64,000 nt of DNA, from positions 52,129 through 116,128 of the forward strand of contig JANQQI010000139.1 in the NCBI GenBank assembly GCA_028285085.1, given 5' to 3'. Every line of letters begins with the position of its first letter. The stretch's first letter is position 1. Position numbers and translations under genes: made by a program. This stretch comes from Saprospiraceae bacterium (lineage in GTDB: Bacteria; Bacteroidota; Bacteroidia; Chitinophagales; Saprospiraceae). The notes under the pieces are model-generated. The model had not been told where the DNA came from and did not search any database. It worked only from the letters and a program-made list of their open reading frames with translations. This document shows positions 1-8,898 of this stretch, piece after piece.

Positions 1-458
1 GGCACATTACAAACAGTTGCCATCAACTTATTGGGAGGAGAAAATTCTACTCCACAGATATAGCCACTGTAGTCTTCGGGAATAACAAATACGGTATCCT
101 TAATGGCTAAGGTATTTTGATTAAGAACTAAGATATAATATTGGTAGCCGATATAAATCTCCCTTTCTCCATTATAAATTCCGTTAGCCACACCAGTTTC
201 CAAGCTACGAATACCATGGGGGGCATTAGTGATGGCTATCGTTTCATGTTCTTCGTAATTGTATTTAATGATTTCTCCGGCCTCTCCAAAAAAGTAAAGC
301 GTATTATTAATGGTATCGATAATGCGAATGGACGTAGGTTTATCAATATCGAAAATATTAACAATCGCTTCATCCGAGAGATCATCATCATTTTTGCATT
401 GGCAAATAAAAAAGATTGGGAATAGTAATAGAATGGCGTAGTGCATGCCTTTTTTCAT
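1..458 (-). CDS. Secreted lipoprotein, C-terminus cut off by window edge
   Basis: Reading the minus strand from the ATG at 458 gives an open frame through to base 1, about 152 residues, with no stop. The N-terminus is a lipoprotein signal: MKKGMHY, a hydrophobic run, then Cys at about residue 20 (ICQCKNDDD), so the protein should be lipidated and exported. The rest alternates short beta-type stretches (INNTLYFFGEAGE, GEREIYIGYQYY, SGYICGVEFSP), which resembles blades of a beta-propeller or YncE-like repeat protein. No catalytic motif is visible in the part present. I do not recognise a family. The frame competes with a small open frame on the other strand that has no signal or domain. Confidence 0.75.
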   Translation of the reverse strand, partial: MKKGMHYAILLLFPIFFICQCKNDDDLSDEAIVNIFDIDKPTSIRIIDTINNTLYFFGEAGEIIKYNYEEHETIAITNAPHGIRSLETGVANGIYNGEREIYIGYQYYILVLNQNTLAIKDTVFVIPEDYSGYICGVEFSPPNKLMATVCNV

Positions 459-612
459 AGATCTTTAGTTTTATTATTTATAGAACGATTCAAGATTGAA
501 TCGAAATTTCTTTAAAGGTTGATGAACAGGAACCACTACCATCTCTTTAGAAATATGAGAACAACTTCAACAACAAAAGCTGTAGTAAGTTACTAAAAAC
601 TATGATCTTCTT

Positions 613-620
613 TATTTTTG
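613..620 (+). promoter_or_regulatory. Possible -7 element (TATTTTTG)
   Basis: TATTTTTG matches the Bacteroidota -7 consensus TAnnTTTG. No good -33 TTG lies 19-20 bases upstream, so support is partial. Its position argues that the next gene starts at the ATG at 690 rather than at the ATG at 618, which would fall inside this element. Confidence 0.3.
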
Positions 621-689
621 TGTATTGAATCGACCAATTCGGTCGTTCTTTTTATGATCGTTTCTATTTCAATTAGACTGATAACTAAT

Positions 690-1145
690 ATGAGAATAGT
701 AAGTAACATCTTCATCATGATTTTATGCACCACCACTCTGACTTGGAGTCAAACGGAGCATGAAGATCCTACCAATTTGATACAACAAATGCAGGAAGAG
801 ATCTGGAAAGAATTGCAGAATCTGGATTTTTCCCAGCCGAATCAATTTTTCTTTGGTGATACTCTCTTATTCGGACAAGGTTTTCCCATGATGCCCGGTG
901 ATAGCCTGGGTTGGGGCAATATGCCACATATGGGGTCAGATGACGTGGATCAATTATTGAATCAACTTTTCCAATCCTTATCAGAAATAGATGCTCAGGA
1001 TTGGCAGGATATGGAACAACTATTTCGCCAGTTTCAACCACTAAACCCACCTAATTGGGAAGGCCCTTCTCCTCAATCTGAGGACGAGCCTGATAATCAA
1101 AAGCCCAAAAAGGGACAGAAAAAAAGAAGACTTTATTCCCTCTGA
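690..1145 (+). CDS. Small secreted Gln/Asp-rich protein, function unknown
   Basis: 151 residues. I chose the ATG at 690 because it begins a clean signal peptide (MRIVSNIFIMILCTTTLTWSQ). A longer form from 618 only adds an unlikely leader. The mature part is rich in Gln, Asp and Met/Pro, with repeated amphipathic phrases such as LLNQLFQSLSEIDAQDWQDMEQL that could form helices, and a very basic tail (KPKKGQKKRRL). The length, low complexity and acidic-then-basic layout suggest a periplasmic or surface accessory protein. I do not recognise a family. The signal peptide is the main reason to believe this strand. Confidence 0.6.
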   Translation: MRIVSNIFIMILCTTTLTWSQTEHEDPTNLIQQMQEEIWKELQNLDFSQPNQFFFGDTLLFGQGFPMMPGDSLGWGNMPHMGSDDVDQLLNQLFQSLSEIDAQDWQDMEQLFRQFQPLNPPNWEGPSPQSEDEPDNQKPKKGQKKRRLYSL

Positions 1146-1266
1146 TACCGGCTTATTTTTAAATTTGTTCTGCTCAAATCGAACATTTGAGTGGATTTAG
1201 TGTTTAATCAACCAACCAATAATAGCCATAAGCCAAATAAACCACATTTACCACTAATCAGCAGTT

Positions 1267-1704
1267 ATGAACGTTTTTGATTGTGCCCGAGTGATTATCT
1301 ATCGAATTAATCAAAAAGGGCTGGAAATTTTTCTGGTAAAGTCGGACCAAAATCCTGAAGCGGCTAATTGGCAAATTCCTCAGGGAAACCTTGAACCTCA
1401 ACATGCAGACCAGCTCAATAGCACCGAGCGCTATATCGAACTGGATCCTGTAACCCACGAAGATCAATTGCATCCCGCCGTAGCAATCGAGTGCGACTGG
1501 CATGAGATTCCATCTATCCGAGCTATGGTCAAGGAAGATGTACGTATCGTTAAACATCAGATTAAGCAACATATACCAGCTCTGGAACAAGGAACTTTCT
1601 TTGCTGTAAAGGAAGCTTTCAAGCAGGTGCTGCCACACGAATATGCGATGCTTAAGGAACTCAAGGATATTCTGATCGATCGCAATCAGGCGAAGTATAT
1701 CTGA
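1267..1704 (+). CDS. Nudix-fold-like protein lacking a recognisable Nudix box
   Basis: 145 residues. The start resembles the first strands of Nudix hydrolases: VIIYRINQKGLEIFLVKS followed by WQIPQGNLE. Active family members then carry GX5EX7REUXEEXGU, which binds the metal. At the matching place here there is no REUXEE, so hydrolase activity is doubtful. The C-terminal half (FFAVKEAFKQVLPHEYAMLKEL) is helical, as in the family. Its stop codon overlaps the ATG of the next gene (ATGA), so the two are probably translated together. Fold assignment is inference from the N-terminal pattern; a role in binding rather than cleaving a nucleotide is possible. Confidence 0.55.
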   Translation: MNVFDCARVIIYRINQKGLEIFLVKSDQNPEAANWQIPQGNLEPQHADQLNSTERYIELDPVTHEDQLHPAVAIECDWHEIPSIRAMVKEDVRIVKHQIKQHIPALEQGTFFAVKEAFKQVLPHEYAMLKELKDILIDRNQAKYI

Positions 1705-2669
1705 TGTATTCCCCCCGTTCGTCCTATGAATTTCTAGTTTTTGGTTTTTGTATAGGTATTTGGTCATTACTGGTGCTCAGCTGTCAGAATAATGCACCTA
1801 ACCATTTGTCCGGTCGGGCAGCACAGTTTCGGATGGAGTTACAAGCAAATTGTAGTGCGGCTACTCCCGAACAGGCTTTTGAGCAATTTAAAGCGTATAC
1901 GCTCAAGCAGCGTATCCAATATCAAAATATTGCATTTGATCCAACCTCTCAAAAAATTACTATTGATCTCATTGAGGAGACCATGGATGGTAAGACGCTG
2001 ACTTTGGAAGATATTAGGGCTTTATTGACCGCCAAAAGGGAAGTAACGATTGTGCCTGCTACTTATCTATCGGATAAAGCAATGCTTGACTTCGCCGATT
2101 CCTTACTCGTTAATACAGATGTTGGTCGTTATTTGCAGTTTGTTGCAACCGATGATTATGGTTATCAATTGTCAATGATTGGTGCCGCGGCTAAGGATAG
2201 CACTGCTTTTGTTGACGCTATTTTACAAGAAAATGGTACTGAAGATTTTGTGTTTGTTTGGGGTAATGGTCAAGAACTGGAACGGTATGGGATGCAGGAT
2301 CAATTCATTGGTCTCTTTGCTTATTCTAAACGAGCTGGGCGTATTACTAATCAACACCTATTAGAAGCATCGCTTGATTTTAATTCCTTCGGAGGGAACG
2401 GTGAACCGCTCACATTGTTGAAGTTTGATGAAAAAGGAACAGAGCAATTCGCGAGAATGACGACTCAGGCCGCTCACAATAATCAAAAAGCAATCCTTAT
2501 CATCGTTGATGGTACTGTGGTTTCTGCTCCTCGTGTTATGTCACCCATCACTGGCGGTATGAGCTCTATCACTGCACAATCGAAGGAGGAAGCTGAAGAA
2601 ATGTCCAATATTTTGGAATACCGACTTGGCGGCTGTGATTGGCAAATCGTACAGCAAAGCGTCCTTTAA
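1704..2669 (+). CDS. Lipoprotein with SecD P1-head-like domain
   Basis: 321 residues. A hydrophobic segment ends in VLSCQNN, a lipobox with Cys at about residue 27. The region from about 235 to 315 matches the head of the first periplasmic domain of SecD: LTLLKFDEKGTEQFARMT, then ILIIVDGTVVSAPRVMSPITGG, then a helix ending in NILEYRLGG. In SecD this domain is fused to six membrane helices and helps release exported proteins. Here there are none, so it stands alone as a lipid-anchored protein. The middle (about 90-230) is a second alpha/beta region I cannot assign. It is coupled to the Nudix-like gene by a one-base start/stop overlap and converges on the ABC exporter gene. Confidence 0.65.
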   Translation: MYSPRSSYEFLVFGFCIGIWSLLVLSCQNNAPNHLSGRAAQFRMELQANCSAATPEQAFEQFKAYTLKQRIQYQNIAFDPTSQKITIDLIEETMDGKTLTLEDIRALLTAKREVTIVPATYLSDKAMLDFADSLLVNTDVGRYLQFVATDDYGYQLSMIGAAAKDSTAFVDAILQENGTEDFVFVWGNGQELERYGMQDQFIGLFAYSKRAGRITNQHLLEASLDFNSFGGNGEPLTLLKFDEKGTEQFARMTTQAAHNNQKAILIIVDGTVVSAPRVMSPITGGMSSITAQSKEEAEEMSNILEYRLGGCDWQIVQQSVL

Positions 2670-2680
2670 CGGAGCTCCTT

Positions 2681-4465
2681 CTATACCTCTAATTCTCCAA
2701 TCTGTACATTCCACAAATCCGCGTACAAGCCTCCACTACTGAGGAGATTCTCATGTTTACCCTGCTCGGCGATTTGGCCATCCTTGAGGACAATGATTTG
2801 ATCGGCACGCCGAATAGTAGATAAGCGATGCGCGATAATGATAGCGGTGCGTCCAGTAGTGAGTAGTTGCAGGCTTTGCTGAATAGCGCGTTCGGTTTCG
2901 GTATCGACGCTGCTTGTCGCTTCATCGAGAATCAGGATCGGTGCGTTTTTTAAAATGGCTCGGGCGATACTGAGGCGTTGGCGCTGGCCGCCCGAGAGCT
3001 TGAGTCCCCGCTCACCAATCAGCGTATCATAACCTTCTGGTAAGCTAGCAATGAATTCATGCAATCGTGCACTGCGCGCTGCGGCTTCGATTTTATCCTG
3101 CGTCATTTCTGGGTGGCCATAAGCGATGTTTTCCCGAATATTGCCATGAAACAAATAAGTTTCCTGGCTCACAAGGGCAATCTGCTGTCGCAAAGTCGTT
3201 AGATCCCACTGTCGTAAATCCTGGCCATCAATTTTGATTTGCCCACTAGTGACATCATAAAGCCGTAATAAAAGTTTAATCAATGTGGTTTTTCCAGCAC
3301 CGGTAGGTCCTGCAATACCGATCGTCTGTCCGGGCTGGATGGCCAGGCTGAGTGCACTTAAAATGGGCTGTTCTGGCCGGTAGTAGAAATCGACTTTGTC
3401 TAAAATGATTTCACCTTGAGTTGTCGTTGGATGATAGGGCTGTTCTGCAATGGCCAGCTGGCGAGGCGTGTCTAAAAGGCCAAATACCCGGCGCGCCGAA
3501 GCCCGCGCTCGCTCAAATTGGTCAAAGACAAAGCCCAGGCGCGTCACTGGCCAAAGTAGACGTTGGATCATCATGGCAAAAAAGGCCAGACCCCCTAAAG
3601 TCATAGTACCTGTCCCTTCAATCACTTCTAAGCTTCCCAGCAAGAGCGTTGCTCCAAAGCCTATCGCGATAAAAATACGGATGACGGGGACGTACAACGA
3701 ACTCCACCGAATAGCTTTGAAATTAGCCTGTCGATAATTTGTAGAAACTTCCTCTACACGCTGGGTTTCGTAAGCCTCGGAAGTGAAGCTTTTGATGACC
3801 GTCATCCCCGAGATATTATTTTCGAGGCGATTGCTCAATTCGCCTACCGAGGAACGCACCTCTTGGTAGAAAGGAGCAATCTTACGCTGGTAGTAGATGC
3901 TAGCTAAGATGATAAAGGGGATTGGCAGCATGCCAATTAAGCCCAACGATAAGGAAACGGTACATAACGACCAGCCCGCAAAAAGCAGCAGCGTGATCAT
4001 TTGGATAATCTCATTAAAACTATCATTTAGAAAGCGTTCGAGCTGGTTAATATCATCGTTGAGAATCGACATAAGATTCCCTGTCCGCTCCTTTTCGAAA
4101 TAGGCAATTTCCCGTTCTTGCATTTTGCGATAGGTATCCATCCGCAAATCGTGTTGTACGCGTTGGGCCAATCGCATAAAGGCGCCTTTGAATAGCCATT
4201 CGGTAAAACTTTCGAGTAAGAAAATGACAAAGATGAGAATCGTCAAAAAGATGATGATCGACCAAGTGTCACTCAATCCTGTCCAACGGGCAATCCAGGC
4301 GGGCGTATTTCCGCTTACCGAATCGATGATCCAGGCCGTCAGGAATGGTGGCATGAGATCCAGCAACTTATTGGTGATGCTAGAGCTCGAAGCGAACCAC
4401 AATTGGCTACGATAACGGCCAAGATAACGAAACAAACGACGCATGGGGGATGAGATGTCGGACAT
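2681..4465 (-). CDS. MsbA-like ABC exporter (membrane plus ATPase half-transporter)
   Basis: 594 residues from the ATG at 4465; a TTG two codons upstream is less likely. The first ~320 residues form the six-helix exporter domain. The ATPase domain follows, with Walker A GPTGAGKTT, Q-loop LVSQETYLFHGNIRENI, signature LSGGQRQRLSIARA, Walker B ILILDEATSSVD and the H-loop IIIAHRLST. All catalytic parts are intact. Length and order are normal for half-transporters of the MsbA/multidrug group that act as homodimers in the inner membrane and move lipids or drugs outward. It is the last gene of a three-gene cluster with gaps of a few bases. Substrate cannot be told from sequence. Confidence 0.92.
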   Translation of the reverse strand: MSDISSPMRRLFRYLGRYRSQLWFASSSSITNKLLDLMPPFLTAWIIDSVSGNTPAWIARWTGLSDTWSIIIFLTILIFVIFLLESFTEWLFKGAFMRLAQRVQHDLRMDTYRKMQEREIAYFEKERTGNLMSILNDDINQLERFLNDSFNEIIQMITLLLFAGWSLCTVSLSLGLIGMLPIPFIILASIYYQRKIAPFYQEVRSSVGELSNRLENNISGMTVIKSFTSEAYETQRVEEVSTNYRQANFKAIRWSSLYVPVIRIFIAIGFGATLLLGSLEVIEGTGTMTLGGLAFFAMMIQRLLWPVTRLGFVFDQFERARASARRVFGLLDTPRQLAIAEQPYHPTTTQGEIILDKVDFYYRPEQPILSALSLAIQPGQTIGIAGPTGAGKTTLIKLLLRLYDVTSGQIKIDGQDLRQWDLTTLRQQIALVSQETYLFHGNIRENIAYGHPEMTQDKIEAAARSARLHEFIASLPEGYDTLIGERGLKLSGGQRQRLSIARAILKNAPILILDEATSSVDTETERAIQQSLQLLTTGRTAIIIAHRLSTIRRADQIIVLKDGQIAEQGKHENLLSSGGLYADLWNVQIGELEV

Positions 4466-4474
4466 GGGCAAAAG

Positions 4475-5143
4475 CTATTCGATGAGGTTATTTTGTTCAA
4501 ATTCCAGACTAATTAAAAAAGCAATGAAATCTTTCACGGCGATTTGGGCCGTGCGCTTGGCGTCGAGATTAGTCGGACGGCTATATTGTTTAAGCAGTTG
4601 ATAAAATGCTGTTTGCTGTTCAATGGCCTGTAGCAAATATTGAGGTTGCTGATCTTTTAGATTCTGCTTGGCTTGAGCATAGTATTGAGGGAGTTGTTGT
4701 AACCACTGCGCTGCGAGTGTTTGAGCTGGACTATGCTGGGCACGTCGGAATAAGGTGCGGAATACCGCTTGTAAATCATAGTAGCGCGCATCGTCTCTCA
4801 GAATACTATCTTGACTGAGGTTCTGGCTGGCTTGTCGTAAAAAGCGGTCGAAGCTTTGGTATTTAAAGTGTGATGCCGGGGAAAGCTCATTAGCCGGGAC
4901 GACTTGTAGCTGGCGGAGTTGTGTCTGGCAAAAGGCCAGGTTTTCCGTTCTTTTCTGCGTAGTGGGGATGGGGAGGGCCACTGAAGCCGGCAGATCACCA
5001 GCGAGGACCGCTTGCATAGGAAATTGTTGGCGTCGGGACTGCTCGAATGTTTCGGCAAAATGCTGAAACCGTTCCTCGGGACGCGTCCACTGACAGCTCA
5101 GGCACGCAGTACAGATCCAGCAGCAAATAGCAAGTCGTATCAT
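4475..5143 (-). CDS. Lipoprotein of unknown function
   Basis: 222 residues with a short lipoprotein signal (AICCWICTACLSCQW; lipidated Cys near residue 17). The remainder is Gln- and Leu-rich and mostly helical, with long amphipathic stretches around residues 95-190. There is a faint likeness to the N-terminal part of large DUF885-type lipoproteins, not enough to name it. Its start lies three bases after the stop of the transglutaminase-like gene and its stop lies just before the ABC exporter start, so all three are very likely one transcript. Confidence 0.7.
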   Translation of the reverse strand: MIRLAICCWICTACLSCQWTRPEERFQHFAETFEQSRRQQFPMQAVLAGDLPASVALPIPTTQKRTENLAFCQTQLRQLQVVPANELSPASHFKYQSFDRFLRQASQNLSQDSILRDDARYYDLQAVFRTLFRRAQHSPAQTLAAQWLQQLPQYYAQAKQNLKDQQPQYLLQAIEQQTAFYQLLKQYSRPTNLDAKRTAQIAVKDFIAFLISLEFEQNNLIE

Positions 5144-5146
5144 TCG

Positions 5147-5710
5147 TTAAGCATTAGCCAGAGCAGCAATGCAGGCTTCTCGAATCTGCCAAAGCTCAGC
5201 TAGAGTATAAGCCATCTTTTGCCGCTGCCGCCAAAGTTGCAGATAATTTTTGTGAAAATCGACTTTGAACTTACCGATTTGCTCCGGCTGGATGTAAACT
5301 TCTTCCAGTAAAACGTCGAAAGGGGAATGGGCACTATCAACCAAGCTTGTAAAATCGTAACGTTGGCCCTCAATCATTAGATAATTGTGGGCTTCTGGCA
5401 AGTAGTCGAGCCCGTAGGTTTGTAATACAGTGCCGACGCCAGGCGTATTAATTTCCTGCATTTTATACATACCAAGGACGAGTTGTATATCGTTTTGTTG
5501 ATTTTCCAGAGCAAGTTGAGCGAGGAAAGCATGCTTTGTGCTGCAAGTGCCGCATTGTTCTTTTAAGACCACGGACAGATCATCTTTGCGGCTATTTCGA
5601 CGATAGGGAAGTGCTTGGATATAATCCGTTGCAGTTTGAAAATCAATCCATCCTTTTTCACGACAGAGTTCGGAAAGAGAGCCGGTATTTGAGAGTGGAA
5701 AATTGTACAA
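5147..5710 (-). CDS. Transglutaminase-like protein
   Basis: 187 residues from a TTG; no ATG is available before the in-frame stop upstream, so the start is uncertain. A Cys-His-Asp order typical of the transglutaminase-like superfamily is visible: EQCGTCSTKHAFLAQL with the candidate nucleophilic Cys near residue 53-56, EAHNYLMIEG with His near 120, then YDFT with Asp near 131. No signal peptide is seen, so it may act in the cytoplasm. It heads the cluster with a lipoprotein and an ABC exporter. It could be a peptidase or peptide-modifying enzyme. The fold call rests on motif order only. Confidence 0.6.
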   Translation of the reverse strand: MYNFPLSNTGSLSELCREKGWIDFQTATDYIQALPYRRNSRKDDLSVVLKEQCGTCSTKHAFLAQLALENQQNDIQLVLGMYKMQEINTPGVGTVLQTYGLDYLPEAHNYLMIEGQRYDFTSLVDSAHSPFDVLLEEVYIQPEQIGKFKVDFHKNYLQLWRQRQKMAYTLAELWQIREACIAALANA

Positions 5711-5742
5711 TTGATAAAGGTATAAGGTGACGGAATCTCGTT

Positions 5743-5776
5743 TTTGTCTAGTCTAATTTTATTAGAAATATTTTAC
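5743..5776 (+). promoter_or_regulatory. Weak candidate promoter for purC
   Basis: TTTG at 5743-5746 is followed after 22 bases by TATTTTAC at 5769-5776, an imperfect TAnnTTTG. It would leave a leader of only about 20 bases before the purC ATG. It overlaps the 5' end of the divergent transglutaminase-like gene. Confidence 0.25.
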
Positions 5777-5799
5777 TTTTACAAAAAAAACTATCTCAC

Positions 5800-6762
5800 A
5801 TGACTTTAGAGGATCAATGCATCATTCAAACCGATTTTCAACTTCCGGGGCAAACTGCATTTTATCGTGGTAAAGTACGCGATGTCTACTCCATCGACGA
5901 TTTGCTCGTTATGGTTGCCTCTGATCGTATCTCTGCATTTGATCATATTTTACCACGACCTATCCCTTATAAAGGGCAGGTTTTGAACCAAATTGCAACG
6001 CATTTCCTCAAAGCAACTAGCGATATTGTTCCCAATTGGATTCAGGATACGCCTGATCCAAATGTGGCCGTTGGCTTGCGCTGTGAGCCCTATAAGGTTG
6101 AGATGGTCATCCGAGGATATCTTACCGGGCACGCTTGGCGAACCTATAAATCTGGTAAGCGAGAATTGTGCGGCGTATCATTGCCCGAAGGGATGCGTGA
6201 AAATGATCCTTTTCCAACACCGATCATCACCCCCGCCACGAAAGCTGAAGAAGGCCACGACGAAGATATTTCCCGGGCTGAAATCATCGAAAAAGGCCTC
6301 GTCAGTGCCGACGATTATTACCATTTAGAAGACTACACACGCGCTCTTTTTCAGCGTGGTACTGAAATGGCCGCTGAGCAAGGGCTGATTTTGGTAGATA
6401 CTAAATATGAATTTGGAAAAGTGGGCGATCAAATCTACGTAATCGACGAAATTCATACCCCTGATAGTTCTCGTTACTTCTATCGCGATGGTTATGCCGA
6501 ACGTCAAGAGCGTGGTGAGCGACAAAAGCAACTATCCAAGGAATTTGTGCGTGAATGGCTGATGACGAATGGTTTTCAGGGACTCGAAGGCCAACTTATG
6601 CCCGAAATGCCCGATAGCTTTGTCGAGCAAGTATCGGAGCGCTATATCGAGTTATTCGAAAATATTACTGGAAAACCCTTTGTCAAGGCGGATACGCAAA
6701 GCATCATCGAACGCGTAGAGCACAATATCTTGGCTTATCTCAATCAAGCCCCAGTCCAGTAA
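5800..6762 (+). CDS. purC: Phosphoribosylaminoimidazole-succinocarboxamide synthase
   Basis: 320 residues. This cytoplasmic enzyme joins CAIR and aspartate, using ATP, to make SAICAR in purine synthesis. Family motifs are clear: [14 protein letters not shown] near the start, [29 protein letters not shown], then [20 protein letters not shown] and [11 protein letters not shown] with [12 protein letters not shown]. The length fits the longer (about 300+) form common in Bacteroidota and eukaryotes rather than the ~240-residue form. It stands alone, not in a purine operon, and converges on the dehydrogenase gene with an 18-base gap. Confidence 0.96.
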   Translation: MTLEDQCIIQTDFQLPGQTAFYRGKVRDVYSIDDLLVMVASDRISAFDHILPRPIPYKGQVLNQIATHFLKATSDIVPNWIQDTPDPNVAVGLRCEPYKVEMVIRGYLTGHAWRTYKSGKRELCGVSLPEGMRENDPFPTPIITPATKAEEGHDEDISRAEIIEKGLVSADDYYHLEDYTRALFQRGTEMAAEQGLILVDTKYEFGKVGDQIYVIDEIHTPDSSRYFYRDGYAERQERGERQKQLSKEFVREWLMTNGFQGLEGQLMPEMPDSFVEQVSERYIELFENITGKPFVKADTQSIIERVEHNILAYLNQAPVQ

Positions 6763-6780
6763 TTAAGAGACAATTTTTTC

Positions 6781-7989
6781 CTATTCTTTACCGTCAGCGT
6801 AGTCCTGAAGGTAGGCAAAGTGTGCCCCGAGTTGCCCCACTGAGGTCGTGACCGAAGCCCGTTGGATGACCCCGCTTTGGGCAAATTGATCTAACTCCGG
6901 TAAAATGAACTGGATGAACTGTTCACCAAACGCGCGGGAGGCATCCCGAGGTAGTTCATTGGGGAGGTTATCAATGGTCATCATATCGATGGTCTGATCC
7001 TGATAGGGTGTCGTTTCTGCTTCCGTAATAGGATCGTAGCCAAATACCGGCTCCGCAATCGTGGAGGCGAACAAGGTGGATGGAATAGAAGAGACCGGCG
7101 CGATATCACAAGTCACGTCTGCAATTACCCGAATACTGAAGTTTGACTGGCGCATTTCTTCTTTAGTGAAAAAGGCCGGCGCATTATTGTCCCAATAGAT
7201 GCCATTGATCATGATATCTGCGGTTTGGGTATAGGGGGTGAAGCTACTTTCGAAACGTTCAGGATGGGCGTAAAAATCTGGTTTGTGAAAAGGCGAACCA
7301 TCCTTAGCGCGCGCGTAATCAGCACACTTGAGTTGTGTATAAACGGGCCCATCGTATTGGTTCGCAAGGAAATCAGCCGGGCTAACCTTCGTAATTCCCA
7401 TATCGTCGAGGACCTGAGCGGCACCTTGACCTACACGACCGCTACCGGTCAGGACAATTTTGACTGGAGGCAAGCTCAACTGTTGGTAGATGCTAATGGC
7501 TTCTGCATAATCGTAGCATTCCTTCATGCGCTTGAGCGCAAATTGCCCCGTGCGCTCACCGTAAGTATAAAGCGCATTATGTGCGCCGACCATACCGGCG
7601 AATTTTCCAAAGGCAATGAGGCGCCGCCCGTGCTCGTCCGTTAGTACTTCGTAATCAATCAGGTGAATCTTCTTTTGTAGGATCGCCTGGAGCAGGCGGC
7701 GATTATAGGATTGCTTTTTTATCGTATGGGAAAAGAAGAAGTATATTTTTTGATCAATCAACATCTCGATGGGAACTTCTTTGACGCCCAAGAGGATGGT
7801 GCAATCCGAGAGATCTTCTTGCAACCGAATGCCGGCAGCTGTATAATTTTCGTCCGTGAAACAACGGCCCGCTGAAGGTTGAACGACGATATCGATACCT
7901 TTACTCTGCAAATTCGCACATTGCTCAGGGGTAAGTGGAACGCGAGAATCAGGGGGCGTTTTACCTTCTCGGATGATGCCGATCTTCAT
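6781..7989 (-). CDS. Saccharopine/alanine dehydrogenase-like NAD(P)-dependent enzyme
   Basis: 402 residues. The N-terminus (MKIGIIREGKTPPDSRVPLTP) and ILLGVKEVP, FFFSHTIKKQ are typical of the alanine dehydrogenase / transhydrogenase N-terminal fold that is shared by the lysine-forming saccharopine dehydrogenases. A nucleotide-binding loop follows at about residue 180 (IVLTGSGRVGQGAAQVL). The KEVP and SHT phrases and the middle DIMINGIYWDNNAPAFFT favour the saccharopine-dehydrogenase branch over true alanine dehydrogenase. In bacteria without the alpha-aminoadipate route such homologues are of uncertain role. It is a single gene with no obvious operon partner. Confidence 0.75.
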   Translation of the reverse strand: MKIGIIREGKTPPDSRVPLTPEQCANLQSKGIDIVVQPSAGRCFTDENYTAAGIRLQEDLSDCTILLGVKEVPIEMLIDQKIYFFFSHTIKKQSYNRRLLQAILQKKIHLIDYEVLTDEHGRRLIAFGKFAGMVGAHNALYTYGERTGQFALKRMKECYDYAEAISIYQQLSLPPVKIVLTGSGRVGQGAAQVLDDMGITKVSPADFLANQYDGPVYTQLKCADYARAKDGSPFHKPDFYAHPERFESSFTPYTQTADIMINGIYWDNNAPAFFTKEEMRQSNFSIRVIADVTCDIAPVSSIPSTLFASTIAEPVFGYDPITEAETTPYQDQTIDMMTIDNLPNELPRDASRAFGEQFIQFILPELDQFAQSGVIQRASVTTSVGQLGAHFAYLQDYADGKE

Positions 7990-8441
7990 AGATGCTTGGT
8001 TTTAGTTGATTGATAGTATAATCGCTTGGACTACGGTCTAATGCTTACAGAAAAGACACGCAAAAATAGTGCAAACTGCACGCAAAAATAAGCCTGAGCC
8101 GGAATTTGTTTTGAAGTGTTTGGATAGGGTTTAATGAATTCATCTGGCAATAAAAATCAGTAGGTAGACTGTAGATTTTTCTAAACGTTGATGAATGCAC
8201 AATCGTAGGCATCACCTTTATCATTATTTTAAAGTAATCTCTCAAATTTAATCTGTGCATAATCATACGAATCTCCGATTTTGCTCTGTCACAAATCTTG
8301 ATTTCAAACTTGCTGCATGGCTATAGCTTTGGCACGAATATTGGCAATTTCTTTTCGTCTTATCCCTCCTGGCGATTTAAATTAACTCTCCCCATCGCCA
8401 TAGATTAGCACACAACCTTTAGAGCACACATAACCATAACC
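7990..8441. other. Intergenic region, no gene seen
   Basis: About 450 AT-rich bases between divergent genes. The only notable structure is a 12-base direct repeat, cacgcaaaaata, at 8057-8068 and 8079-8090 (22-base spacing), about 70-100 bases upstream of the dehydrogenase gene; it could be an operator. A 73-residue open frame on the minus strand has no codon pattern, signal or motif that I trust. Confidence 0.5.
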
Positions 8442-8810
8442 ATGAAAAAGAGTACATTGATCATTGCCTTATTATTGGGCAGTTTGACCTCATCGTTTGC
8501 CACTAATGGCATTCCCGAGATTTATAAATCCTCTCGTTTTACCATCCCTGCGGGCCATACTTTTTACAACATTTTCTTTACTGATGATGCCAACTCCAAG
8601 CTCTTTATTGATTTTGCGGAGGTGGCGGAGCAATTGGAATTGTTGAATATTTGGCGCAGTAAGACCTTGATGTTGGAAGATCAAATCTCCGATTTACCCG
8701 GTGATACGATCTATGAATTGAACTTGGATGTGATTCGAGCGGGGACCTACACCATTGAATTAGTCACTGAGCATGGAATAAGAATCCAAAAAGAAATAGT
8801 GATTAAATAG
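8442..8810 (+). CDS. Small secreted protein, function unknown
   Basis: 122 residues with a classical signal peptide (MKKSTLIIALLLGSLTSSFA). The mature ~100 residues alternate beta strands (RFTIPAGHTFYNIFF, ELNLDVIRAGTYTIELVT, IRIQKEIVIK) and look like one small Ig-like or beta-sandwich domain, similar in shape to the last strands of a T9SS-tail fold but without the tail consensus. The phrase AGTYTIELVTEHGIRIQKEIVIK echoes the final hairpin of such tails. It is followed by a hairpin terminator and then the tmRNA gene, so it is monocistronic. Confidence 0.7.
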   Translation: MKKSTLIIALLLGSLTSSFATNGIPEIYKSSRFTIPAGHTFYNIFFTDDANSKLFIDFAEVAEQLELLNIWRSKTLMLEDQISDLPGDTIYELNLDVIRAGTYTIELVTEHGIRIQKEIVIK

Positions 8811-8843
8811 CTCTGTTTAGTTTTTTGGAATTTCTCATTTGGT

Positions 8844-8873
8844 CGCTCAGCCCTTCAGGATTGAGCGATTTTT
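8844..8873 (+). terminator. Hairpin terminator after the small secreted protein gene
   Basis: CGCTCAGCCC-TTCA-GGATTGAGCG can pair along ten positions with one mismatch and one wobble, and is followed by ATTTTT. It lies 34 bases after the stop codon. Confidence 0.6.
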
Positions 8874-8898
8874 GTATTTTTGCGGCAGAGGTTGGAAC

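Noticed and set aside
769..1050. Antisense open frame over the small Gln-rich protein gene
   Set aside because: The + strand frame has a signal peptide and a plausible promoter; the antisense frame has neither.
1258..1767. Long antisense frame over the Nudix-like gene
   Set aside because: Mirror of the real + strand gene, which shows a family pattern and overlaps the next gene by ATGA.
1704..2669. Complete SecD
   Set aside because: Too short and lacking the six C-terminal membrane helices; only the head domain is present.
8045..8266. 73-residue open frame on the minus strand
   Set aside because: No signal, motif or compositional sign of coding; lies in AT-rich intergenic DNA.
8875..8882. 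TATTTTTG as the ssrA promoter
   Set aside because: It overlaps the terminator T-run and has no -33 element; the TACCTTTG at 8921 fits better.
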